Of a DNA stretch of 58,971 bases, positions 52,653 to 58,971 are shown one piece after another. The DNA is from Desulfobulbaceae bacterium (GTDB lineage: Bacteria > Desulfobacterota > Desulfobulbia > Desulfobulbales > Desulfobulbaceae), in the NCBI GenBank assembly GCA_024763055.1, contig JANTGH010000003.1:1-58971 (forward strand), read 5' to 3'. The position numbers and the translations under genes were made by a program. How positions within the stretch are numbered: position 1 is the stretch's first letter; every line of letters starts with the position of its first letter. The notes under the pieces were generated by a model. It did not search any database and was not told the DNA's origin. It saw only the letters and a program-made list of their open reading frames with translations.

Positions 52653-53424
52653 AATGACTGAGACGGTGTTCCATATTGGAGATCAATTTTGAGAGTACCA
52701 GGGTAATCAACAGGTAAATCAGGGCGATCATGGTATACGTCTCAAAATAATTAAAACTTTCCGAAGCGTATTCACGGCCCCGCCGTAAAATATCGGCAAC
52801 CGCAAGAATAGAGACTAATGAAGTGTCTTTAAGAAGGGCGATAAATTCATTGCCGACCGGCGGTAGAATTGTCCGCCATGCCTGGGGCAGAATGACATAG
52901 GCCATGGTCTGCCGCCGGTTGAAGCCCAGTGAAAGCGAGGCCTCGGTCTGGCCGAAATCAATGGACTTAATACCGGCCCGAAACACCTCCCCCATGTAGG
53001 CCCCGTAACAAAAGGACATGGCAATGACCGCCGCGACAATATCGGGAACACGGACAATGCGACCCAGGGCAAAATAAATGTAAAACAACTGCACCAGCAG
53101 CGGTATCCCCCGAACTACCTCAACATAAAGCGAAGCGGCAAGGTTGATATATCGATTTTTTGAAATTCTGCCAAGACCCGTCAGCAAACCGATTATCAGG
53201 GCAAGCGATATTGAGGCGATGGTCACCTCAAAGGTCACCCAGATGCCGTCGGGAACAAATCGTAAAATTTTTGCATAGGGATCCGGCTTGGCCAGCGGCA
53301 GAATCACCAGCAGACTGATCGTCCCGATCAGGGCGATCCTCCAGGCGGAAAACAGCCCCTTATCCCTGGGATCCGGGATGGCGGCACCGTCACCGATATC
53401 GATTATTTTTTCCTGCTCAGACAT
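52639..53424 (-). CDS. Polar amino-acid ABC transporter permease (HisM/GlnP type)
   Basis: Inner-membrane permease, His/Glu/Gln/Arg/opine family. Seen: about five hydrophobic segments, [20 protein letters not shown], and the EAA-type loop [20 protein letters not shown] (about residues 161-180). Length 261 includes an N-terminal cytoplasmic extension of about 25 residues. One permease gene is present, so it probably forms a homodimer. Confidence 0.94.
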   Translation of the reverse strand: MSEQEKIIDIGDGAAIPDPRDKGLFSAWRIALIGTISLLVILPLAKPDPYAKILRFVPDGIWVTFEVTIASISLALIIGLLTGLGRISKNRYINLAASLYVEVVRGIPLLVQLFYIYFALGRIVRVPDIVAAVIAMSFCYGAYMGEVFRAGIKSIDFGQTEASLSLGFNRRQTMAYVILPQAWRTILPPVGNEFIALLKDTSLVSILAVADILRRGREYASESFNYFETYTMIALIYLLITLVLSKLISNMEHRLSHYERR

Positions 53425-53522
53425 AATGTTCCGTCACCGTTCCGCGAATGCACACGTCCCGAACAAGTCAGTTCGGGACATAACCCTAAAAGAATTGAAA
53501 GCAAAATGCAGGGGAAGGGCCT

Positions 53523-54257
53523 CTATTGGCCAATCCATTTTTTCTTTAACTCCTGGTCAATGCCCTTGGCCCTGACCGCTTCAATTCCCTTATTCAGCAG
53601 GTCCAGAATCTTTTTATTGCCCTTTTTCACGGCAAAGCCGTAGCTTTCGACCTTATCGGTTTTGAGGACTGCCGCAATTTTCAACTTCTCCTTGTATTTG
53701 TCGAGGGCGTAATTGGCCGCAACCGGATCATCACAGACAACGGCATCAATCCTGCCCACATTCAAATCTTCCATAGCAAGTCCTATTTCATCGTACGATT
53801 TAGGAACCAGCCCGTCCGCAGCCTTAATGGCAAAGTAGCCGGTGGTGCCTATCTGGCCGCCGACTTTCTTGCCTTTAAGATCAGCAAGACTTTTTACCGT
53901 GGAAGCCTTGTTGACAATCAATGCCTGGTGAACAGTGAAATAGGGTTCACTGAAATCCATGGCCTTTTTCCTCTCCTCGGTAATGGATACCGAAGAACTG
54001 ATGGCATCATATTTTCCCACAGCCAATCCCGCAAATATTCCGTCCCAGGCCGTATTTTTAAATACCGGTGTAAAACCTGCCTCTTTGCCGGCCGCCTTCA
54101 AGAAATCTATGGCAAAGCCGACAATCTCTTTCTGGCCATTGACAAATTCCATGGGGGGCCATGTGGCATCCGTGGCAAAAACAATCCTGGTTTCCGCCCA
54201 GGCTGAGCCGCAGAGAGTAGACAGGGCAACAAGTGTCAACAGTGCTTTCTTCAACAT
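53523..54257 (-). CDS. Polar amino-acid ABC transporter substrate-binding protein
   Basis: Periplasmic receptor of family 3. Seen: a Sec signal peptide (about residues 1-21, ending SAWA), IVFATDATWPPMEFVNGQKE, GFAIDFLKAAGKEAGF, AISSSVSITEERKKAMDFSE (about 85-104) and GGQIGTTGYFAI. The DFSEPYF region and typical binding-site arginine/aspartate pattern suggest a basic or polar amino acid. Length is 244. First gene of the operon, 98 bp before the permease. The MITE-like element starts 25 bp upstream. Confidence 0.94.
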   Translation of the reverse strand: MLKKALLTLVALSTLCGSAWAETRIVFATDATWPPMEFVNGQKEIVGFAIDFLKAAGKEAGFTPVFKNTAWDGIFAGLAVGKYDAISSSVSITEERKKAMDFSEPYFTVHQALIVNKASTVKSLADLKGKKVGGQIGTTGYFAIKAADGLVPKSYDEIGLAMEDLNVGRIDAVVCDDPVAANYALDKYKEKLKIAAVLKTDKVESYGFAVKKGNKKILDLLNKGIEAVRAKGIDQELKKKWIGQ

Positions 54258-54281
54258 AACAGTCTCCTGAAATAAAAAATT

Positions 54282-54483
54282 AGCCCGTGTAGTTCACAGG
54301 ACTCGTCGCGAACAGGCGGCAAATTCCGTGAATACAGATAGCGAACGAAGTGAAACCTTCGAGGCACAACGTCCAGAAAATTCCGGCATACTGTTTGTAT
54401 GTCGAGAACGCTTTTGGAGCTGTACCGCTGTAGTCATGGTGTTGAATGCCTTTGCAGCAGACCCTGGTGAAATATACGGGTTA
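54282..54483. mobile_element. MITE-like repeat, copy 2 (inverted relative to copy 1)
   Basis: About 202 bp with ends AGCCCGTGTAGTTCACA and GGTGAAATATACGGGTT, inverted repeats of each other. The interior contains GATAGCGAACGAAGTGAAAC followed by CTTCGAGG, the reverse complement of the interior of the element at 24614-24766. No coding capacity. It sits upstream of the amino-acid binding-protein gene, so it may carry or disrupt its promoter. Together with the following 138 bp it fills a gene-free stretch. Confidence 0.65.
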
Positions 54484-54620
54484 GTTGCAACCTCAACAGG
54501 ATGTCATGTAACACCCAATTTTCACTGTGGCAATAAAAACAAACAACACCTCGCTTTCATTTACAGCTGATAAAGAAAAAAAACGAGGGAAGTCTCGGGA
54601 AAAGTCGATCATCTTTCCCT

Positions 54621-54650
54621 TGACGACCTCCACCGGGAACAGGTAGAATA
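54621..54650 (+). promoter_or_regulatory. Sigma-70 promoter of pal
   Basis: TTGACG (54621-54626), 18-bp spacer, TAGAAT (54645-54650). A start near 54657 would give a 40-nt leader to ATG 54697. Confidence 0.6.
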
Positions 54651-54696
54651 GTTGATCAAATTCATCTTTCTCCCACCAACTTTCCAGAGGATGCCC

Positions 54697-55296
54697 ATGA
54701 AGACACTGACCAGCCTGCTTCTTATCACCTTTTTGACCGCCTCCCTTGCCCTGTTAGGTGGTTGTGGCAAAAAACCAGTACAATCCTATTCTTCCCAAAG
54801 CGGTACCAACGCCCCGGAAGGCAAAGATATAAGCACTCGGGGAACAATCAGTGAAGAAAATATGCCGGGAGAGGAATCACTTGATGCCGGTGAGGCCCTT
54901 GGCGGCTTTTCCGTCAACAGCGACCAGAAAAGCGACGAGTATAAAAGGACATATGGACGTTCCTCCATTGAAATGCAACCGGTTTATTTTGATTTTGATC
55001 AGGCGACAATCCGTGATGATCAGGTCCCGCGGCTGGAGCACGATGCTGATTATATGAAAAATAATCCCGGTCGCAACCTGGTTATTGAAGGTAACTCCGA
55101 CGAACGTGGTACGAACGAATACAACCTCGCCCTTGGGGAACGCCGGGCACTGAACGCTAAAAACTATCTGATAGAATTAGGTGTTGAAGAGACTCGCATC
55201 CGTACAGTCAGCTACGGTGAAGAACGGCCGCTTTTTTCCGGTCAAAGTGAAGATGACTGGGCACAAAACAGGCGGGATGATTTTGTCCTTGAGTAG
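54697..55296 (+). CDS. pal: Peptidoglycan-associated lipoprotein (Pal/OmpA family)
   Basis: Outer-membrane lipoprotein linking the envelope to peptidoglycan. Seen: lipoprotein signal with lipobox LLGGC (Cys about residue 23 from ATG 54697), a linker of about 70 residues rich in Ser, Glu and Gly, and a C-terminal OmpA-like domain with VYFDFDQATI, IEGNSDERGTNEYNLALGER and VSYGEERP. I start it at ATG 54697 (MKTLTSLL) after AGAGG; an upstream start at 54652 would extend the signal. No other tol genes are adjacent. It ends at a strong terminator. Confidence 0.92.
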   Translation: MKTLTSLLLITFLTASLALLGGCGKKPVQSYSSQSGTNAPEGKDISTRGTISEENMPGEESLDAGEALGGFSVNSDQKSDEYKRTYGRSSIEMQPVYFDFDQATIRDDQVPRLEHDADYMKNNPGRNLVIEGNSDERGTNEYNLALGERRALNAKNYLIELGVEETRIRTVSYGEERPLFSGQSEDDWAQNRRDDFVLE

Positions 55297-55344
55297 TTCC
55301 GCTTCTTGCATCTCACGACATATCTTGCATCGTCGCATAGTATT

Positions 55345-55387
55345 CCCGGAAACCGGTTCCCCGGTTTCCGGGTTTTCTTTTTTTATT
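55345..55387 (+). terminator. Rho-independent terminator after pal
   Basis: Perfect 12-bp stem CCCGGAAACCGG / CCGGTTTCCGGG with loop TTCC (55357-55360), then a long T-rich run to 55387. It begins 48 bp after the pal stop. Confidence 0.92.
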
Positions 55388-55428
55388 TAATAGGGCCTGA
55401 AAAAAAAACAATGGAGCCTTATATTTTC

Positions 55429-55457
55429 TTGACACGTGAATAATTATCAACTACTGT
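55429..55457 (+). promoter_or_regulatory. Promoter and Fur/PerR-like box of the oxygen-defence operon
   Basis: TTGACA (55429-55434), 17-bp spacer, TACTGT (55452-55457). Within the spacer is TGAATAATTATCA (55437-55449), the sequence shared with the zinc-ribbon gene promoter. A repressor bound there would block RNA polymerase, consistent with autoregulation by the gene downstream. Confidence 0.5.
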
Positions 55458-55492
55458 AAAAAAAAAATAATACTTAACAATAAATATTATCT

Positions 55493-56143
55493 ATGCAGAA
55501 ACTACTTCGCATGACTCATCAGCGGGAAATCATCCTTGATGAGATCAAAAAATGTGCAACACACCCCACTGCGGACGAGCTTTACGACAGGATCAAAAAA
55601 AAGCTGCCCCGCATCAGTCTGGCAACCGTCTACCGAAATCTTGAAATCATGTCCGAAGCCGGACTGATCAACAAGCTTGAAATCAGTGGACGGCAGAAAA
55701 GGTTTGACTGGGATCTTCACCAGCATGACCATATCTACTGTATGCAGTGTCACCGGGTTGACAATATCGACCTTGCCGATAAAAAGGACATCTCTCTGCC
55801 CACCGGTGAAAATCACGGGTACCTCGTGTCCGGATGTCGAGTCGAGTTTTACGGAATCTGCCCGAAATGCAGTGCTCAATCAAAAAAGAAAGGAGAACGT
55901 GAAAAGATGGCTTGTAAATCAAAATGCGGAACCAAAGGTTTAAGTGATAAACAACGCCAGGTTCTTGAAGCGCTGGCGAAATGTAAAGAAGCCTGCGGCA
56001 GTAAAGATATTGCCGCGGCCACAAGTCTTGAGCCCAAGCAGGTCAGCTGTCAGGTTACCGCTCTCAAGAAAAAAGGATTTATCGAAAGCCCGATCAGGTG
56101 CAAGTATGCCATTACCGGTGACGGCAAATCAGCACTTTCATAG
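55493..56143 (+). CDS. PerR/Fur-family regulator fused to a second winged-helix domain
   Basis: Metal-dependent repressor, likely peroxide-sensing. Seen: Fur N-terminal winged helix (RMTHQREIILDEI; SLATVYRNLEIMSEAGLI), sensor region RFDWDLHQHDHIYCMQC (metal and His ligands), a further cysteine pair CPKC near residue 123, then from about 139 an added segment MACKSKCGTKGLSDKQRQ leading into a second helix-turn-helix (SKDIAAATSLEPKQVSCQV). Normal Fur/PerR proteins are about 130-150 residues; this is 216. ATG 55907 lies in frame with AGGAG 11 bp upstream, so the second domain could also be made separately. Next genes are rubrerythrin, peroxiredoxin, desulfoferrodoxin and rubredoxins. Confidence 0.88.
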   Translation: MQKLLRMTHQREIILDEIKKCATHPTADELYDRIKKKLPRISLATVYRNLEIMSEAGLINKLEISGRQKRFDWDLHQHDHIYCMQCHRVDNIDLADKKDISLPTGENHGYLVSGCRVEFYGICPKCSAQSKKKGEREKMACKSKCGTKGLSDKQRQVLEALAKCKEACGSKDIAAATSLEPKQVSCQVTALKKKGFIESPIRCKYAITGDGKSALS

Positions 56144-56155
56144 GGGGACAGACCA

Positions 56156-56731
56156 ATGGCAACCTTACAGGGTACCCAAACCGAAACCAACATCCTTACC
56201 GCCTTTGCCGGTGAATCTCAGGCCAGAAACCGCTATTCCTTTGCCGCAAAAACCGCAAAAAAGGAAGGTTTTGTGCAGATAGCAGCCATATTTGAACGAA
56301 CAGCCCAGCAGGAACAGGCGCACGCCAAGACCCTTTTTAAGCTTCTTGAAGGTGGTGAAGTTGAGGTACGCGCCTCTTTTCCTGCCGGATCCATCGGCAC
56401 GACCATGGAGAACCTTGAAGCGGCGGCGGCCGGCGAAGAACACGAGTGCATTGAAATGTATCCCGCTTTTGCCGCCACCGCCAAAGAAGAAGGTTTTCCT
56501 TTAATCGCGGCTGTATTTACCGCAATTGCCAAGGCAGAAAAACAGCATGCCAGGCAGTACCGAAAATTTATCGACAACCTGAAATCAGGACGGGTCTTCA
56601 AGCGTGATGACAAGGTCATCTGGTATTGCAGAAAATGCGGCTATGTCCACGAGGGAATTGAACCACCCAAAAAATGTCCGGCCTGCGCTCACCCGCAAAG
56701 CTACTTTGAACTGCTCGGGGAAAACTGGTAA
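56156..56731 (+). CDS. rbr: Rubrerythrin
   Basis: Di-iron peroxidase protecting anaerobes from hydrogen peroxide. Seen: N-terminal four-helix domain with the two EExxH-type iron sites (GESQARNRY with ERTAQQEQAH; KEEGFP with AIAKAEKQHARQY), then a C-terminal rubredoxin domain with CRKCGYVHEG and CPACAHP. Length is 191. It starts 12 bp after the PerR-type gene in one operon. Electrons would come from the rubredoxins downstream. Confidence 0.96.
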   Translation: MATLQGTQTETNILTAFAGESQARNRYSFAAKTAKKEGFVQIAAIFERTAQQEQAHAKTLFKLLEGGEVEVRASFPAGSIGTTMENLEAAAAGEEHECIEMYPAFAATAKEEGFPLIAAVFTAIAKAEKQHARQYRKFIDNLKSGRVFKRDDKVIWYCRKCGYVHEGIEPPKKCPACAHPQSYFELLGENW

Positions 56732-56746
56732 GGGCTGCGGAAAAAA

Positions 56747-56756
56747 AATAATTATC
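56747..56756. promoter_or_regulatory. AATAATTATC core upstream of peroxiredoxin gene
   Basis: Third occurrence of the 10-base core also found at 49371-49380 and 55439-55448. It lies in the 164-bp gap between rubrerythrin and peroxiredoxin, so the latter may have its own regulated promoter. Confidence 0.35.
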
Positions 56757-56895
56757 CTGAAGTCCTGAATTCCCGCCGGAAAATTCACTGGCCGACAAGA
56801 AAAGTTTCCACCTTCTACGCGAAATCTTAAGAAGATAAAACACCTTACAACACTTCCATGTTTCAATCCATAACCAATGCACGGAGATTAATCCA

Positions 56896-57489
56896 ATGAG
56901 TACACTTGTAACCAGACAGGCCCCTGACTTTACTGCAACGGCCGTTATGGCCGACAACTCCATGAAAGATGACTTTAAGCTTTCCGACTATCGGGGGAAG
57001 TATGTAATTTTGTTTTTTTATCCCCTCGACTTTACCTTTGTCTGTCCATCGGAGATTATCGCCTTTGATAAAAACCTGGATAAATTCAAGGAAAAGAATT
57101 GTGAGGTGATCGGTGTTTCCATTGACTCGCAGTTTTCACACTGGGCCTGGAAAAACACCCCGGTTAACGAAGGAGGAATCGGCAATATTCAATATCCTCT
57201 CGTTGCTGATCTGGATAAAAAAATATCACGCCAGTACGGGGTGCTGCTTGACATGGGTATAGCCCTGCGCGGTACATTCCTCATTGACAATGAGGGTGTT
57301 GTTCGTCACGCGGTCATCAACGACCTGCCTCTTGGCCGATCCATTAACGAGGCTCTGCGGATGGTCGATGCGCTCAAGTTCCACGAGGAGCACGGAGATG
57401 TGTGTCCGGCCAACTGGCATGAAGGTGAGGATGCCATGACGCCGACCGCTGAGGGAGTTGCCGATTACCTCTCCAAACATAACGACTGA
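56896..57489 (+). CDS. 2-Cys peroxiredoxin (AhpC/TSA type)
   Basis: Thiol peroxidase reducing H2O2 and alkyl hydroperoxides. Seen: FYPLDFTFVCPSEIIAFDKN (peroxidatic Cys about residue 50) and the resolving cysteine in HGDVCPANWHEG (about 172). Length is 197. The active-site Thr and Arg context (TFVCP; RGTFLID) is intact. It lies 164 bp after rubrerythrin, with a candidate regulatory core in the gap, and 80 bp before desulfoferrodoxin. Confidence 0.96.
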   Translation: MSTLVTRQAPDFTATAVMADNSMKDDFKLSDYRGKYVILFFYPLDFTFVCPSEIIAFDKNLDKFKEKNCEVIGVSIDSQFSHWAWKNTPVNEGGIGNIQYPLVADLDKKISRQYGVLLDMGIALRGTFLIDNEGVVRHAVINDLPLGRSINEALRMVDALKFHEEHGDVCPANWHEGEDAMTPTAEGVADYLSKHND

Positions 57490-57569
57490 TTTTTCAGTGT
57501 GTTCTACAGCGGCCGTAAAAATTGCTGTGGAAATCAACCGCTTCATTTATCTAAACAGGAGAATATATC

Positions 57570-57944
57570 ATGACCAAGAAAAACGAAGTCTATAAGTGCG
57601 CTTTATGTGGTAATATCGTTGAAGTACTGCACACCGGCGCCGGCGAACTGGTCTGTTGCGGACAGCCCATGGATCTCATGGCGGAAAATACCGTTGACGC
57701 CGCCCAGGAAAAACACGTGCCTGTCATTACAAAAACCGACAACGGCTATAAGGTCGCTGTTGGCTCGGTTGCCCATCCCATGGAGGAGAAGCACTGGATT
57801 GAATGGATTGAGCTGGTGGCTGACGGCAAAGTGTATCGCCAGAACCTCTCTCCTGGAGAGGCTCCTGAAGCAACCTTCTGTATCGAGGCCTCGGAGGTAA
57901 CTGCACGGGAGTACTGCAACCTGCATGGCCACTGGAAGTCCTGA
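57570..57944 (+). CDS. dfx: Desulfoferrodoxin (two-iron superoxide reductase)
   Basis: Reduces superoxide to H2O2 without releasing oxygen. Seen: an N-terminal desulforedoxin-like centre I with CALCG and CCGQP, and a superoxide-reductase domain with the centre II ligands in [21 protein letters not shown] and CNLHGHW. Both iron centres are intact, so this is the 2Fe class. Length is 124. RBS AGGAG lies 9 bp before ATG 57570. H2O2 produced would be handled by the peroxiredoxin and rubrerythrin genes beside it. Confidence 0.96.
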   Translation: MTKKNEVYKCALCGNIVEVLHTGAGELVCCGQPMDLMAENTVDAAQEKHVPVITKTDNGYKVAVGSVAHPMEEKHWIEWIELVADGKVYRQNLSPGEAPEATFCIEASEVTAREYCNLHGHWKS

Positions 57945-58001
57945 TCACAACAGCCCCTAATTGATGATGGGGAAGAATACTTGAACCCAAAAAGGTGAAC
58001 A

Positions 58002-58211
58002 ATGGCTCAGCCAGAAGAAATGTACCAATGCCAAACTCCAAACTGCGGGTTTATTTACAACCCGGACAAAGGGGAACGAAAAGGAAAAATCAAGAAAGGT
58101 ACAGCCTTTGCCGATATTCCAGATGACTGGCGATGTCCGGTTTGCGGAGCAACCAAGGCGGCCTTTAAACCTCTTGCCGGTCCCGGTTCCGTCCGGGACG
58201 ATGCTGTTTGA
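58002..58211 (+). CDS. Rubredoxin with CX4C first knuckle (Rd-2 type)
   Basis: Small iron-sulfur electron carrier, 69 residues. Seen: YQCQTPNCGFIYNPDKG and DWRCPVCGATK. The first cysteine pair is separated by four residues instead of the usual two, as known for type 2 rubredoxins of some Desulfovibrio. C-terminus extends about 12 residues past the fold. Neighbouring normal rubredoxin follows 39 bp later. Confidence 0.9.
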   Translation: MAQPEEMYQCQTPNCGFIYNPDKGERKGKIKKGTAFADIPDDWRCPVCGATKAAFKPLAGPGSVRDDAV

Positions 58212-58250
58212 ATCCAATTTTAAAAAAAACTATAACTTGAGGGAAGCACT

Positions 58251-58409
58251 GTGAAAAAGTATAGATGTCTTGTCTGTGGATATGAATATGACCCGGAAGC
58301 CGGGGACCCGTCAAACGGCGTCGAGCCGGGGACCTCTTTTGATGATATACCCGATGATTGGGTTTGCCCGGTTTGTGGCGCCGATAAAGACGAATTCGAA
58401 GAAGTCTAA
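58251..58409 (+). CDS. Rubredoxin (canonical, 52 aa)
   Basis: Classic FeCys4 rubredoxin. Seen: [17 protein letters not shown] (CxxC), [20 protein letters not shown] (CxxC) and an acidic tail. Start is GTG 58251, with GAGGGAAG upstream. It most likely delivers electrons to rubrerythrin and the desulfoferrodoxin. Immediately followed by a terminator. Confidence 0.95.
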   Translation: MKKYRCLVCGYEYDPEAGDPSNGVEPGTSFDDIPDDWVCPVCGADKDEFEEV

Positions 58410-58416
58410 CGTAGCG

Positions 58417-58456
58417 AAAAACCCCGTCAATCGTTTCATAATTGCCGGGGTTTTCT
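58417..58456 (+). terminator. Terminator after the rubredoxin genes
   Basis: AAAACCCCGTCAAT pairs with ATTGCCGGGGTTTT (one mismatch), followed by CTTTTTG. It starts 8 bp past the rubredoxin stop and splits the final dsrE-like gene from the oxygen-defence operon. Confidence 0.8.
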
Positions 58457-58528
58457 TTTTGTGGCAGTCTAAACCGTATCAATACGTCTTGGCCTGCCAC
58501 AAAAAGAAAATTTTCAGGAGGATATTCC

Positions 58529-58876
58529 ATGAAAAAAACGGTTATTTTTGCCTTTCGCGGTGACCCGATGTGCTTTGTACATGTCCTGCTTAACGGACTC
58601 GATCTGGCCGAGCATGGCATGGAAGGAAAGATTATTATTGAAGGTGACGCCGTCAGCCTCATCCCGGAAATGGCCAAACCCGGTCATTTCCTCAATCAAC
58701 TGTTTGCCAGAGCCCGAGAAAAAGATATTATTCTCGGTGCCTGCCGGGCCTGCTCGACCAAATTAGGCGTTGCCGAGGCTGTTCAAGAGGAGGGGGTCGA
58801 ACTCATTGGCGAGATGTCCGGCCACCCGGCAATGTCGACCTATATTGAACAGGGTTATACAATACTTACTTTTTAA
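58529..58876 (+). CDS. DsrE-family protein (single)
   Basis: 115-residue DsrE/DsrF-like protein from ATG 58529 with CAGGAGG 9 bp upstream. Seen: KKTVIFAFRGDPMCFVHVLL at the start, KIIIEGDAVSLIPEM, and ILGACRACSTKLGVAEAVQE with two cysteines (CxxC, about residues 72-75) that could carry persulfide. It differs from the two dsrE-like genes at 20 kb. It follows the rubredoxin terminator, so probably has its own promoter inside the short gap. A role in sulfur handling under oxidative stress is inference. Confidence 0.85.
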   Translation: MKKTVIFAFRGDPMCFVHVLLNGLDLAEHGMEGKIIIEGDAVSLIPEMAKPGHFLNQLFARAREKDIILGACRACSTKLGVAEAVQEEGVELIGEMSGHPAMSTYIEQGYTILTF

Positions 58877-58971
58877 AGGTGTTGAAAAGAATCGGCAAAG
58901 AGTTAACAAAAACAGTGACATAAAGCACAAAAGCCTCTATAATGGTTGAAAATCCTAACCAGGGAAAATTC

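Noticed and set aside
1-58971. tRNA, rRNA, CRISPR or prophage genes
   Set aside because: I looked for T-loop GGTTCRANTCC motifs, regularly spaced repeats and phage or transposase motifs and saw none; by-eye reading could miss a divergent tRNA.

Overview
The window looks like chromosome from an anaerobic sulfur-metabolising member of the Desulfobacterota, probably Desulfobulbales-like. This rests on gene content, not on a marker gene. The pointers are an 11-subunit complex I without NuoEFG, a tusA/dsrE/yedE-type sulfur cluster, and an anaerobe oxygen-defence set: rubrerythrin, two-iron desulfoferrodoxin, peroxiredoxin and two rubredoxins. I found no tRNA, rRNA, CRISPR array, intact transposase or phage gene.

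Layout, left to right. 1-6.2 kb: a SWIM/SNF2 helicase with a doubtful 5' end, a Na/Pi cotransporter (minus), a 108-bp hairpin repeat, a decayed small gene and a small hypothetical gene. 6.2-16.5 kb: a carbon-acid catabolic block on the plus strand: DeoR regulator, sugar-type ABC transporter (ATPase, Tat-exported binding protein, two permeases), a LarA-family nickel racemase/epimerase, a DUF1537 tetronate kinase, PdxA2 and glycerate 2-kinase. A likely reading is import of a four-carbon sugar acid (or glycerate), C2 epimerisation by LarA, phosphorylation, and oxidative decarboxylation to DHAP. 16.6-19.6 kb: periplasmic-type ATP-dependent DNA ligase, internally deleted CBS/HPP pseudogene, ArsR regulator, serine hydrolase. 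19.7-22.7 kb: tusA, two dsrE-like genes and a 57-residue gene (minus), divergent from a YeeE/YedE permease (plus). This composition matches the YTD cluster reported from sulfur-disproportionating bacteria. 22.9-29.6 kb: housekeeping genes (5-FTHF cyclo-ligase, deacetylase-family protein, HD-GYP response regulator, gatC, gatA, hisC, cmk).

30.1-43.2 kb, minus strand: one tightly packed 13-gene operon. A cytoplasmic molybdopterin oxidoreductase and a four-cluster ferredoxin lead directly into nuoABCDHIJKLMN. nuoEFG are absent, so the Mo/FeS pair is a candidate electron-input or output module for this complex I. NuoL has an unusual signal-peptide-like, histidine-rich N-terminal extension. A decayed tandem duplicate of the nuoN 3' end lies downstream and carries the terminator.

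43.9-54.3 kb: kinase-like/UspA/PanE operon, DUF2238 and DUF2207 membrane proteins, a zinc-ribbon protein, ArfB, an EAL-HDOD protein and a polar amino-acid ABC transporter. 54.6-58.9 kb: pal, then a PerR/Fur-type regulator fused to a second helix-turn-helix domain, followed by rubrerythrin, peroxiredoxin, desulfoferrodoxin, two rubredoxins and a DsrE-family protein. A shared AATAATTATC core lies upstream of the regulator, the peroxiredoxin and the zinc-ribbon gene, which suggests a small regulon. Two copies of a 150-200 bp element with similar inverted ends (24.6 and 54.3 kb) look like miniature mobile elements.
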